Part shown: positions 8,749 to 17,215 of the stretch, in pieces
Layout of the letters: each line of letters opens with the position of its first letter
Numbering within the stretch: the first letter of the stretch is position 1
The notes under the pieces: generated by a model
Told to the model about the DNA's origin: nothing
Seen by the model: the letters and a program-made list of their open reading frames with translations, nothing else
Databases searched by the model: none
NCBI RefSeq assembly: GCF_035920445.1
Contig: NZ_CP109162.1
Span: 4,588,001 to 4,652,000 of the forward strand
Source of the DNA: Nocardia sp. NBC_01730
GTDB taxonomy: Bacteria > Actinomycetota > Actinomycetes > Mycobacteriales > Mycobacteriaceae
Direction: 5' to 3'
Length of the DNA: 64,000 bases
Position numbers and translations under genes: made by a program

Positions 8749-9968
8749 TGCACGAACTCGTCGGTGCGCTGCGGTCGTATGCCTGGGGATCGCGCACCGC
8801 ACTCGCTCAGCTGTGCGGACGGCCCGTTCCTTCCGCGCACCCGGAGGCCGAACTCTGGTTCGGCGCCCATCCGGCCGACCCCGCGCAGGTACGGATCGGT
8901 GACCACACCATCTCGCTGCTCGAACTCGTCGCAGCCGACCCGGACCGGGAATTGGGCGCCGCCGCACCGGAATTCGGTGGGAAGCTGCCGTTCCTGTTGA
9001 AGGTCCTCGCCGCCGAGGAGCCGCTGTCGCTGCAGGCACACCCCAGCACGGCACAGGCCGAGGCCGGATTCGAACGGGAGAACCGGGCGCGGGTGCCGCT
9101 GGACTCGCCGATGCGCAACTACCGCGACGGCAACCACAAGCCCGAACTGATCGTCGCGCTGGACCGGTTCGAGGCGCTGGCCGGATTCCGTGACCCACGC
9201 CGCACGGTCGAGCTGTTACGCGCGCTGCGCGTGGACGGGCTCGCCTCCTATGCCGATCTGCTTGCCGCCCAACCGGATTCGGCGGGTCTGCGCACCCTGT
9301 TCACCACCTGGATCACGCTGCCGCACCATGTGCTCGCCACACTGCTGCCCGCTGTGCTGGACGGCTGCGTGCGCTATCTGTCCGGCAAGGGCAAGCGCGA
9401 ATTCGTCCCCGAAGCCCGCACCGCGCTCGAACTCGCCGAGGCCTACCCCGGCGACGCCGGCGTGCTCGCTGCACTGCTGCTGAACCGGTTGACATTGGAA
9501 CCGGGCCAGGGCCTGTTCCTCGCGGCCGGAAACCTGCATGCCTACCTACGCGGACTCGGCGTGGAGATCATGGCCAACTCCGACAATGTGCTGCGCGGCG
9601 GTCTCACGCCCAAGCACGTAGACGTGCCGGAACTCTTACGGGTGCTGGACTTCGAGCCGATCAACCTGCCCGTCGTGCTGCCGGAACCGGCAGGCGGCGG
9701 GTCGGTGCGCTACCGCACGCCCGCCCCGGAGTTCGTGCTGCGGCGCTTCGACCTCGTCGCAGGCTCCGCGAAGGTGCCGCTGACCGCGGCGGGGCCGGGC
9801 ATCGTGCTGTGCACGGCGGGCGCGGTGCGACTGTTCCAGAACGGCTCCCTGCTCGAGCTCGAACGTGGCGCCGCCGCATGGATCTCCGCGGCCGACACCG
9901 ATATCCGCGCCCAGGCGGTGAACGGTAATGCCCAGCTGTTCTGCGCGTGTGTGGGCGGAACCAATTGA
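8748..9968 (+). CDS. manA: Mannose-6-phosphate isomerase, type I (ManA)
   Basis: Zinc enzyme that interconverts fructose-6-phosphate and mannose-6-phosphate, the entry to GDP-mannose synthesis. 406 residues. Metal ligands are visible as Gln96 and His98 (QAHPS), Glu133 (NHKPE) and His264 (GNLHAY), within a double-cupin fold. The GTG start at 8748 overlaps the last base of the tobH stop codon (TAGTG), indicating translational coupling. Homologue of Rv3255c. A 4-copy tandem repeat begins 30 bp after its stop. Confidence 0.96.
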   Translation: MHELVGALRSYAWGSRTALAQLCGRPVPSAHPEAELWFGAHPADPAQVRIGDHTISLLELVAADPDRELGAAAPEFGGKLPFLLKVLAAEEPLSLQAHPSTAQAEAGFERENRARVPLDSPMRNYRDGNHKPELIVALDRFEALAGFRDPRRTVELLRALRVDGLASYADLLAAQPDSAGLRTLFTTWITLPHHVLATLLPAVLDGCVRYLSGKGKREFVPEARTALELAEAYPGDAGVLAALLLNRLTLEPGQGLFLAAGNLHAYLRGLGVEIMANSDNVLRGGLTPKHVDVPELLRVLDFEPINLPVVLPEPAGGGSVRYRTPAPEFVLRRFDLVAGSAKVPLTAAGPGIVLCTAGAVRLFQNGSLLELERGAAAWISAADTDIRAQAVNGNAQLFCACVGGTN

Positions 9969-9997
9969 CCGATCCGAATTGTCCGGTCCGGCTGTCA

Positions 9998-10269
9998 TAG
10001 GCGTACCTCCGCATTCGCTCCGGCCATGCGCGGGCTGACGATGGCCTACGTCCGACTGCGCCCATTAGGCGTACCTCCGCATTCGCTCCGGCCATGCGCG
10101 GGCTGACGATGGCCTACGTCCGACTGCGCCCATTAGGCGTACCTCCGCATTCGCTCCGGCCATGCGCGGGCTGACGATGGCCTACGTCCGACTGCGCCCA
10201 TTAGGCGTACCTCCGCATTCGCTCCGGCCATGCGCGGGCTGACGATGGCCTACGTCCGACTGCGCCCAT
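9998..10269 (+). repeat. Four identical 68-bp tandem repeats upstream of the CDF gene
   Basis: Copies start at 9998, 10066, 10134 and 10202 and are identical. Each begins TAGGCGTACC and ends CTGCGCCCAT. A short inverted pair, GGCCAT and ATGGCC, lies in each unit. Only the last copy is followed by TAGTCT, a possible -10 box. No open frame crosses the array convincingly because 68 is not a multiple of three. Confidence 0.97.
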
Positions 10270-10313
10270 TAGTCTGTTCGCGGATAGGTCGAAAACAGAG
10301 AGGACATGCTTCC

Positions 10314-11240
10314 ATGTCAGCTGGTGGTGGCAAGAAGGCGATAATCGCGGCGTTGTCGGCGAACGCGGGGATCGCCGTGGCGAAGTTCGTCGGCGCGGCG
10401 ATCACCGGCTCCGGGTCTATGCTCGCCGAGGCGGTGCACTCCGTGGCCGACACTGGCAACCAGGGACTCCTGCTGCTCGGTCAGCGCCGCGCCGAGCGTG
10501 AGGCCGACGCGCTGCACCCGTTCGGGTACGCGCGCAACCGCTACTTCTATTCGTTCATCGTGGCGCTGGTCCTGTTCACGCTCGGCTCCGGATACGCGAT
10601 CTACGAGGGCATCCACAAGATCCAGCATCCGGAGGAGCTCAGTTCGCCGCTCGTGGCGATCGTCATCTTGGTGATCGCGATCGGGCTGGAGTCCTACAGC
10701 TTCATGACCGCGATCCGGGAATCCAAGCCGCTCAAGGGTGATGCGAGCTGGTGGCGGTTCATTCGCAATTCGCGCAGCCCCGAACTTCCGGTGGTGCTGC
10801 TGGAGGACACCGGCGCGCTGGTCGGTCTGCTCCTCGCGTTCGCGGGCGTCGGCCTGACCATGCTCACTGGCGACGCGGTCTGGGACGGCGTCGGCACCCT
10901 GGCCATCGGCGGGCTGCTCGGCGTGATCGCGATCGTGCTCATCGTGGAGATGCAGAGCCTGCTGATCGGCGAGGGCGCGACCCCCGACGAGGACCGGCTG
11001 ATCCGCGAGAATCTGGTCGACGGTACCCGCATCGACCGGTTGATCCACCTCAAGACCCAGTACCTCGGCCCCGACGAGCTGCTGGTGGCCGCGAAGATCG
11101 GCGTGGTTCCCGGCCTCGACGTCGCCGCCATCGCCACCGCGATCGACGACGCCGAATCCCGCGTGCGCTCCACTGTCCCCGCCGCCCGCGTCATCTACCT
11201 CGAACCCGACCTCTACCGCACCGAACTCGCCAACAGGTAA
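10314..11240 (+). CDS. Cation diffusion facilitator (CDF) family metal transporter
   Basis: 308 residues, probable proton-coupled exporter of Zn2+ or a related divalent metal. Six hydrophobic segments (about 12-30, 36-56, 78-98, 113-131, 160-182, 188-210) precede a cytosolic domain from about 215. The metal site of TM2 is His42-xxx-Asp46 (HSVAD); TM5 carries LLEDTG (Glu164-Asp165), and HPFGYAR follows TM2. It resembles the ZnT9/SLC30A9-like branch. ATG 10314 follows GAGAGGA; an in-frame upstream start would run into the tandem array. Metal specificity cannot be read from the sequence. Confidence 0.9.
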   Translation: MSAGGGKKAIIAALSANAGIAVAKFVGAAITGSGSMLAEAVHSVADTGNQGLLLLGQRRAEREADALHPFGYARNRYFYSFIVALVLFTLGSGYAIYEGIHKIQHPEELSSPLVAIVILVIAIGLESYSFMTAIRESKPLKGDASWWRFIRNSRSPELPVVLLEDTGALVGLLLAFAGVGLTMLTGDAVWDGVGTLAIGGLLGVIAIVLIVEMQSLLIGEGATPDEDRLIRENLVDGTRIDRLIHLKTQYLGPDELLVAAKIGVVPGLDVAAIATAIDDAESRVRSTVPAARVIYLEPDLYRTELANR

Positions 11241-11308
11241 GCCTTCGCGCACCGCCGATAACCGGCATGGCGCAAGCATTCGGGCGAGCTGGTCGGGCGT
11301 GCGCTGGA

Positions 11309-12778
11309 TCAGCGAAGCTGCGGGGTACGGGTCCGGAGGAGGTCCAGGGGGTCGGTGTGGACAGCGAAGCGCCCGCGCAGAGCGTGGCGGGCAGCGTGCA
11401 TGCCGTTCATGCCGTGCACGCCCGGGCCGGGCGGGGTCGCCGACGAGCACAGGTAGACGCCGGGAATGGGTGTGGCGTAAGGGTTCCAACGCACGGCGGG
11501 GCGGAAGGCGAACTGGCGCAGGGACATCGCGCCCGCGGAGATGTCGCCGCCGACATAGTTGGCATTGTGCGCGGGCATCTCGGCCGCGGTGCGGACATTC
11601 TCGGCCACGATCAGGTCGCGGAAACCCGGCGCGAAACGCTCGACCTGGGCGATCACGGCGTCACTGACGTCGCGGGTGGAGCCGTTCGGCACGTGCGCGT
11701 AGGTATAGAACGTGTGGCTGCCCGCGGGTGCCCGGGTCGAATCGACCACGCCGGGTTGGATGGACAGCACATAGGGCCGTTCGGCGTGTCGCCCTGCGGC
11801 GACGGCGTGTTCCGCCGCCATGGCCTCGGCGCGAGTGCCGATGACGTGCACCGTCCCGGCCAGCTCGCAGCCATCGGCCCGCCAAGGCACCGGTCCGGAC
11901 AACGCGAAGTCGACCTTGCACGCCGCGCCACCGTAGCGGAAACGCCGCAGTCGCTCGGCATATCGCGCGGGCAGCCGGTCGCCTGCGATGCGCAGCAGTT
12001 CGGCAGGGGCGAGGTCGAGCATGATCGCGCGGGCGTCGGAGAACTCGTCCAGCGAGTCGACCCGGTGCCCGGTGGATATCCGTCCGCCGAGGCGTTCGAG
12101 TTCGGCGATGAGAGCATCGGGGATCGCCTGGCTACCGCCGCGCGGAACAACCCAGCCTCCGGCGTGGGCCAGGGTGCCGAGCAGCAGTCCGGCGCCCGCG
12201 GCGGTGATGGCGCGCGGCGGGATGATCGCGTGCGTGGCGATGCCGGTGAGCAGGGCGGGCGCGGCCTGGTCACGAAACCTGATGTTCCACAACGGCGTGC
12301 CTTGCTCCAGGGTTCGTAGCCCGAACCGGAAGGCGGTCCCGAGCCCCGGTGGCATCCGGCGCAGATCCGACATGGCGAAATCGACCACGTCCGACCAGTG
12401 CCGTACCAGCGGCGCGAACAGGGAACGCCAGGCCGCACCGTCCCGGCCGAGGCCATCGACGGTCCGCTCCAGATCCCGCCAGGCCAGTCCGGCCACACCG
12501 CCGTCGAGCGGATGCGCGTAGGACACCTCCGGCGCGAGTAGCTCGACACCGTGCGCCTCGAGATCGAACGCGCGAAAGAACGGCGACGCCAACGCCATCG
12601 GATGCGCACCGGCGCACACGTCATGCCGGTATCCGGGCACGGTCAGCTCGGCTGTGCGCGATCCACCCCCGGCCGTCGCCTCGGCTTCGTACACCTCCAC
12701 CGCAAGACCGGCCCTGGCCAGGATTACCGCGGCGGCGAGCCCGTTCGGCCCGGAGCCGACCACCACCACATCAGCCAT
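11309..12778 (-). CDS. FAD-dependent phytoene-desaturase-like oxidoreductase
   Basis: 489 residues. The N-terminus is a classic Rossmann FAD motif (VVVGSGPNGLAAAV, 5-18, followed by VYEAE), typical of the CrtI/COG1233 family. The C-terminus carries LCSSATPPGPGVHGMNG, the second FAD-binding motif. Members include carotenoid desaturases and many uncharacterised actinobacterial enzymes; no carotenoid genes are nearby, so the substrate is open. Start at ATG 12778, 7 nt behind TAGCGT; an upstream ATG at 12862 adds only a low-complexity Arg/Gly stretch. Convergent with the CDF gene. Confidence 0.9.
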   Translation of the reverse strand: MADVVVVGSGPNGLAAAVILARAGLAVEVYEAEATAGGGSRTAELTVPGYRHDVCAGAHPMALASPFFRAFDLEAHGVELLAPEVSYAHPLDGGVAGLAWRDLERTVDGLGRDGAAWRSLFAPLVRHWSDVVDFAMSDLRRMPPGLGTAFRFGLRTLEQGTPLWNIRFRDQAAPALLTGIATHAIIPPRAITAAGAGLLLGTLAHAGGWVVPRGGSQAIPDALIAELERLGGRISTGHRVDSLDEFSDARAIMLDLAPAELLRIAGDRLPARYAERLRRFRYGGAACKVDFALSGPVPWRADGCELAGTVHVIGTRAEAMAAEHAVAAGRHAERPYVLSIQPGVVDSTRAPAGSHTFYTYAHVPNGSTRDVSDAVIAQVERFAPGFRDLIVAENVRTAAEMPAHNANYVGGDISAGAMSLRQFAFRPAVRWNPYATPIPGVYLCSSATPPGPGVHGMNGMHAARHALRGRFAVHTDPLDLLRTRTPQLR

Positions 12779-12785
12779 GCCCCCC

Positions 12786-12791
12786 ACGCTA
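12786..12791 (-). promoter_or_regulatory. -10 box for a leaderless oxidoreductase transcript
   Basis: TAGCGT on the minus strand ends 7 nt before the ATG at 12778, with only a G-run between. Confidence 0.45.
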
Positions 12792-12885
12792 CCGACCTCG
12801 ACGGGCGAGCCGACTCCGCCAGGTCCGGTCGGGTGAGCGGCGCGCCGACGGCGGCGAGCCATTCGGCTACTAGGAACGTGAGGCG

Positions 12886-13158
12886 TTGGTCGCGGAGTTC
12901 GGGGCGGAGGCGTCGGCCACGTTCGAGAGCTCGGCGCGGCGGCGCTACGCGCTCGGCATCGCGACCCTCGTCATCGCGCTCGTCCCGATCGGCGACATGC
13001 TGACCGTGCTGAGCTGGAGCGGTTCCACCGCGACCGCATTCGGCGTCCACGGCCTGACCGCCGTTCTCGTCGCGCTGACCGGCGTGCTGCTCATCCGTGA
13101 GCAGAGTCTCCGGAACCGCACCGTGTCGAGGCCGGACGCGGTTGGTGCTGGCACCTGA
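12886..13158 (+). CDS. Small membrane protein, two TM helices
   Basis: 90 residues. A short charged N-terminus (1-20) is followed by hydrophobic helices at about 22-43 and 49-71 and a polar C-terminus. No family is recognised. The proposed TTG start at 12886 has AGGAA 9 nt upstream and is uncertain. It is divergent from the FAD oxidoreductase. The 200 bp after it, up to the terminator at 13317, contains no frame I can support. Confidence 0.5.
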   Translation: MVAEFGAEASATFESSARRRYALGIATLVIALVPIGDMLTVLSWSGSTATAFGVHGLTAVLVALTGVLLIREQSLRNRTVSRPDAVGAGT

Positions 13159-13316
13159 AGCCAGCCGCCCGGGGCACCACCTCGGCATACCGTGCTGACC
13201 TCGCACAAGGAACTCGTCGAGTGGCTGAAGCCGAGCACGGTTTCGGACACGCCCACGCCTCCGGCAGCACCCAGCACTACCTTCACCCGGAGAAGTGGGC
13301 AGACTGCCCCGGAACG

Positions 13317-13353
13317 CGACGAAGGGCCCGCAGATCCTGCGGGCCCTTCGTCG
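13317..13353. terminator. 17-bp GC-rich hairpin after the dicarboxylate symporter gene
   Basis: Perfect inverted repeat: arms 13317-13333 and 13337-13353 around an ATC loop, stem core GAAGGGCCCGCAG. It starts 12 bp beyond the stop of the minus-strand symporter gene, so it most likely ends that transcript; there is no strong T-run. Confidence 0.8.
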
Positions 13354-13365
13354 TTCACCGTGCGG

Positions 13366-14724
13366 CTAAGCCGTAACCAGGTTCTTGGTTTCGGGTTGCC
13401 GCGGCGGCGGTGGCGTCCCGTGGTCGTCGTCGACCATGGTCCGCTCGTCGAAGGGCAGCTTGCGATCGAGCACGTCCTTCACCCGGTCCACGTTGATGGT
13501 CTTGGTCCAGGTGCCGATCAGCACCGTGGCGACCGCGTTGCCGGAGAAGTTGGTCAGCGCGCGTGCCTCGGACATGAAGCGGTCGATGCCGACGATCAGA
13601 CCGACACCGTCGAGCAGTTCGGGCCGATGACTCTGCAACCCGCCTGCCAGCGTCGCGAGACCGGCGCCCGTGACGCCCGCCGCGCCCTTGGACGCGATGA
13701 TCATGAACAGCAGCAGGCCGACCTGCTCGGCGAGGGCGAGCGGTTTGCCCATCGCGTCGGCGATGAAGATCGACGCCATGGTCAGGTAGATGGCGGTGCC
13801 GTCCAGGTTGAACGAATACCCGGTCGGCACGACCACACCCACCGTGGTGCGCTCCACTCCCATGTGGTCCATCTTCGCGATCAGACGCGGCAGCGCGGAC
13901 TCCGACGACGAGGTCGCGACGATCAGCAGGTACTCCCGCGCCAAGTAGCGGACCAGCTTGAGGATGGACACCCGCGACACCGCCCACAGCAGCACGCCGA
14001 GCACACCGAAGACGAACACCAGGCAGGTCAGGTAGAACGCGGCCATCAGCGTCGCCAGCTTCACCACCGCGTCGAGCCCGGTCTTGCCGACCACGTTCGC
14101 GATCGCGCCGAACGCGCCGATCGGCGCCAGCCACAGGATCATCGCCAGGATCCGGAACACGAGCTTCTGAATGATCGCCACCGCGCGCAGCACCGGCTCC
14201 CCCGTCTTGCCCATGGCCTGCACCGCGAAACCGACCAGCAGCGCGACGAACAGTGCCTGCAGCACGTTGCCCGCGGTGAGCGAGGACAACAGCGTCGTCG
14301 GGACGATGCCCTGGATGAACTCCCAGGTACCACCCGCGCTATGCGCCGTGTTGGCTAGATCGTGACCGGCTTTGACCGACTTGGTGACGTTCAGGCCGGT
14401 ACCCGGCTGCAGCAGATTGCCGACCACGATGCCGATACCGAGGGCGATGGTCGACATGATCAGGAAGTATCCGATGGCCAGACCGCCGACCTTGCCGACG
14501 GTGGCGGCCGCGCGCACCGAGCCGATGCCGAGCACGATGGTGCAGAAGATGACGGGTGCGATCATCATCTTGATCAGGTTGACGAAGATGGTTCCCAGCG
14601 GGGCGAACGACTGCCCGACATCGGGCGCCAGCCAGCCGACGAGGACGCCCCCGACCACCGCCAGGATGACGGCGAAATATAGCCAATGGGTGCGGTCGTG
14701 CCGCGTTGTAATGGGGTCGCTCAT
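13366..14724 (-). CDS. dctA: C4-dicarboxylate:cation symporter (DctA, DAACS family)
   Basis: 452 residues, inner-membrane importer of succinate, fumarate, malate or a similar acid with Na+ or H+. About eight TM helices plus two re-entrant loops are visible. Family motifs are the serine-rich TSSSESALPRL hairpin, GYSFNLDGTAIYLT, and GVTGAG followed by GIDRFMSEAR. ATG 14724 follows AAGGGAA; the ATG at 14772 lacks a ribosome site. It is divergent from a citrate/C4-dicarboxylate-type two-component system, which probably controls it. A glutamate or other organic-acid substrate cannot be excluded. Confidence 0.93.
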   Translation of the reverse strand: MSDPITTRHDRTHWLYFAVILAVVGGVLVGWLAPDVGQSFAPLGTIFVNLIKMMIAPVIFCTIVLGIGSVRAAATVGKVGGLAIGYFLIMSTIALGIGIVVGNLLQPGTGLNVTKSVKAGHDLANTAHSAGGTWEFIQGIVPTTLLSSLTAGNVLQALFVALLVGFAVQAMGKTGEPVLRAVAIIQKLVFRILAMILWLAPIGAFGAIANVVGKTGLDAVVKLATLMAAFYLTCLVFVFGVLGVLLWAVSRVSILKLVRYLAREYLLIVATSSSESALPRLIAKMDHMGVERTTVGVVVPTGYSFNLDGTAIYLTMASIFIADAMGKPLALAEQVGLLLFMIIASKGAAGVTGAGLATLAGGLQSHRPELLDGVGLIVGIDRFMSEARALTNFSGNAVATVLIGTWTKTINVDRVKDVLDRKLPFDERTMVDDDHGTPPPPRQPETKNLVTA

Positions 14725-14847
14725 CGCGATGGGTTCCCTTCGAGTGGTACCGAAGTGAGGTGTCTCATGCACCCCAGGCAGAATGATGACTGGCCGGAGT
14801 GATCCGGGTCACTGTTTGGTGCATTACGTTCAGCGAAGGAAAAGCTT

Positions 14848-16422
14848 GTGAGACGTGGTCGGCTATCCCTGGCCGGTCAGGCATTCGCCCTCCAGTTGGT
14901 CGTGCTCGCGATGATGATCGCCATCGGCGCGGTGCTGGCGGTCTTGGACGCCAGGCACGACAGCGACGTCACCACCACCCGTGAGGTCATCGACGTCGCG
15001 GTGACTGTCTCGGACGCGCCGTCCACCGTCGCCGCACTCCGTACCGTCGATCCGACGGCGCTGCTGCAGCCGGTCACCGAGGAGGTCCGGCGCGAGACGG
15101 GCATGGACTTCATCGTGGTCATGGCGCCGGATCGGACCCGCTACACACACACCAACCCAGCGAACATCGGGCTGCCTTTCAGCGGCAATATCGATCGCGC
15201 GCTGGCGGGCGAGACGTTCACCGAGACCTTCACCGGCACTCTCGGCCCTTCCATCCGTGCGGTCACTCCCATCTACGACGACGGGCGCGTCGTCGGTCTG
15301 GTCTCCGCCGGAGTGACCCGCGCGAAGATCGGCGACCAGGTCGCCACCCAGGTACCGGTGATCCTCGGCGTGGCGAGCGCGGGTCTCGCGGTGTCGGGAG
15401 CGGGCTCGTTTCTGCTGAGCCGTCGACTGCGGCGGCAGACCCACGGCCTCGCGCCCGACGAACTGCGGGTGATGTACGAGCACCACGACGCCGTGCTGCA
15501 CTCCATCCACGAGGGTCTTGTGGTGTTCGGGCCGTCCGGCGAGCACGCGGAGGTGGTCAACGACGAGGCGCGCAGGCTGCTCGACCTCCCCGCCGGCAAG
15601 ATCCGGCGCAGCCACCTTCCGCTCTCGCTGCAGGGGATGAGCTGGGGTGTCGTGCGGGACGAGATGCACGTGACCTCCGATCGGATCCTGCTGGTCAACC
15701 AGGACATCGTGACGTGGGAGGGCCGGTCGATCGGCACTGTGATGACGATCCGCGACCACACCGAACTGCGTGCGGTGATGGGCGAACTCGATACCGTGCG
15801 CAGCTTCGCGCAGTCGCTGCAGGCGCAAGCGCACGAGTCCGCCAACCGGCTGCACACCGTCGTCACCATGGTCGAGCTGGGCCGCCACCGGGAAGCCGTG
15901 GAGTTCGCCACCTCGGAACTCGAACTGTCTCAGGCGCTGATCGACCGGCTGCTCGCCGCGGTCGGTGCGCCCGCGCTCGCCGCACTGCTGCTCGGCAAGG
16001 TGAACCAGGCGACCGAGCGGGGCATCGAACTGACCATCACCGAGGACACCGCACTCGACTCGGTGGACCCGTTGTCGCCGCACGAAACCGTCACGCTGGT
16101 CGGCAATCTCATCGACAACGCGATCGACGCCGCAGCGGGAAGTGCGTCCGGATGGGTGGAGGTCACCATGCGATATCAGGACGCCGACGCAGCGCATCGC
16201 AATTCGGTGCTCTTCGTCCGGGTCGCCGACAGCGGTCCCGGCATGTCGGCGGAAAAGTTCGCGCGCGCTTCCCAGCGTGGCTATTCGACCAAAGCGGACC
16301 ATCACGGGCTCGGTCTCGCACTGGTCCACCGTCTGGTGGCCCGCTACGGGGGAACCATTCGCACCGAACGGGATCCCGAAAGCGCGGTAACCGTGACGAT
16401 TCCACGGAAGGACACAGCATGA
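14848..16422 (+). CDS. DcuS/CitA-type sensor histidine kinase
   Basis: 524 residues. TM1 at 13-33, an extracytoplasmic single-Cache sensor domain at about 36-165, TM2 at 168-190, a cytosolic PAS domain at about 205-305, then the kinase core. The phospho-acceptor is probably His329 in QAHESANRLH. The ATPase part has the N box LIDNAIDA (Asn424), DSGPGM (461-466) and GLGL (487-490). GTG 14848 follows AAGGAAA. The domain plan is that of CitA/DcuS kinases, which sense external carboxylates; the divergent symporter gene fits this. Its stop overlaps the next small ORF. Confidence 0.93.
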   Translation: MRRGRLSLAGQAFALQLVVLAMMIAIGAVLAVLDARHDSDVTTTREVIDVAVTVSDAPSTVAALRTVDPTALLQPVTEEVRRETGMDFIVVMAPDRTRYTHTNPANIGLPFSGNIDRALAGETFTETFTGTLGPSIRAVTPIYDDGRVVGLVSAGVTRAKIGDQVATQVPVILGVASAGLAVSGAGSFLLSRRLRRQTHGLAPDELRVMYEHHDAVLHSIHEGLVVFGPSGEHAEVVNDEARRLLDLPAGKIRRSHLPLSLQGMSWGVVRDEMHVTSDRILLVNQDIVTWEGRSIGTVMTIRDHTELRAVMGELDTVRSFAQSLQAQAHESANRLHTVVTMVELGRHREAVEFATSELELSQALIDRLLAAVGAPALAALLLGKVNQATERGIELTITEDTALDSVDPLSPHETVTLVGNLIDNAIDAAAGSASGWVEVTMRYQDADAAHRNSVLFVRVADSGPGMSAEKFARASQRGYSTKADHHGLGLALVHRLVARYGGTIRTERDPESAVTVTIPRKDTA

Positions 16423-16499
16423 GCGGTCAGGCCCGGAGACGGCAGCGAAGCGTGACCACGAAGAGCCCCGCACATGCCAGAAAGGACACGGCACGATGA
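16419..16499 (+). CDS. 26-codon coupling ORF between kinase and regulator
   Basis: A short frame beginning ATG 16419, inside the ATGA that ends the kinase gene, and stopping at TGA 16497-16499, inside the ATGA that starts the regulator gene. The predicted peptide is very basic (SGQARRRQRS at its start). It may only carry ribosomes from one gene to the next; existence as a stable peptide is doubtful. Confidence 0.3.
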   Translation: MSGQARRRQRSVTTKSPAHARKDTAR

Positions 16500-17203
16500 T
16501 CCGAGTGCTCATCGTCGAGGACGAGCCACTCATCGCCGAGGCGCACCGCGCCTACGTGGAGCGCATCGCCGGGTTCACCCCCGTCGGCGTCGCGCATACC
16601 GGACGCGAGGCGATGCGTGCGGCGGCCGATGCCGCCGCCGAGGGCACGCCGGTCGATTTGGTGCTCATGGACATCGGCCTGCCGGACGCGAGCGGCCTCG
16701 ATGTCGCCGCCGCGCTGACCGGCCTTGCGCCGCGCCCGGACGTCATCGCCATCACCTCCGCGCGCGACCTCGCCCTAGTGCGTACCGCCGTGTCGCACGG
16801 CGTCGTGCTGTATCTGCTGAAGCCGTTCACCTTCGCCGCGTTCCGCGACAAGCTGGACCGCTACCGGGAATTCCGCACCGCTCTCCCCGCGGGCGAGTCC
16901 GCCATCTCCCAGCACGACATCGACCGGGCGCTGAGCGCGCTGCGCACCTCCGACCAGCGCGCCGCCACCCCGAAGGGCGTCGCGCCCCAGACGCTGGACG
17001 AGATCTCCCGCGCCGTGCGCGCCGCCGAGACCCAAGGCATGACGGCCGCCGACACCGCGACCTCGATCGGGGTTTCTCGCATCACCGCGTGGCGCTACCT
17101 GGAGAAGCTGGCCGACGACGGCCTGGTCGTCCGGCGCTCGGACTACGGGAGGGCGGGTCGCCCGAAAACCCGCTACGTCTGGAAGAGCGCGTCCACCGGC
17201 TGA
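16496..17203 (+). CDS. CitB/DcuR-type response regulator
   Basis: 235 residues, cytosolic transcription factor partnered with the preceding kinase. Receiver domain 1-120 with acidic residues Glu8-Asp9, phospho-acceptor Asp59 (LMDIGLP), conserved Thr/Ser at 87-88 and Lys109 (LLKPF). A linker leads to a C-terminal HTH (about 175-225; TATSIGVSRITAWRYLEKL) of the type found in the CitB/DpiA family. GAAAGG lies shortly upstream of the ATG. Probably activates the divergent dctA-like gene; inferred from layout. Confidence 0.93.
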   Translation: MIRVLIVEDEPLIAEAHRAYVERIAGFTPVGVAHTGREAMRAAADAAAEGTPVDLVLMDIGLPDASGLDVAAALTGLAPRPDVIAITSARDLALVRTAVSHGVVLYLLKPFTFAAFRDKLDRYREFRTALPAGESAISQHDIDRALSALRTSDQRAATPKGVAPQTLDEISRAVRAAETQGMTAADTATSIGVSRITAWRYLEKLADDGLVVRRSDYGRAGRPKTRYVWKSASTG

Positions 17204-17215
17204 TCGGTGCTCCGG

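Noticed and set aside
9998..10269. CRISPR array
   Set aside because: The repeats are directly adjacent without spacers, 68 bp long, and no cas gene is near. The same holds for the arrays at 30719, 31387, 48272 and 57004.
13192..14358. 388-codon plus-strand frame over dctA
   Set aside because: It runs antisense to a clear symporter gene and through its terminator; composition is that of a shadow frame.
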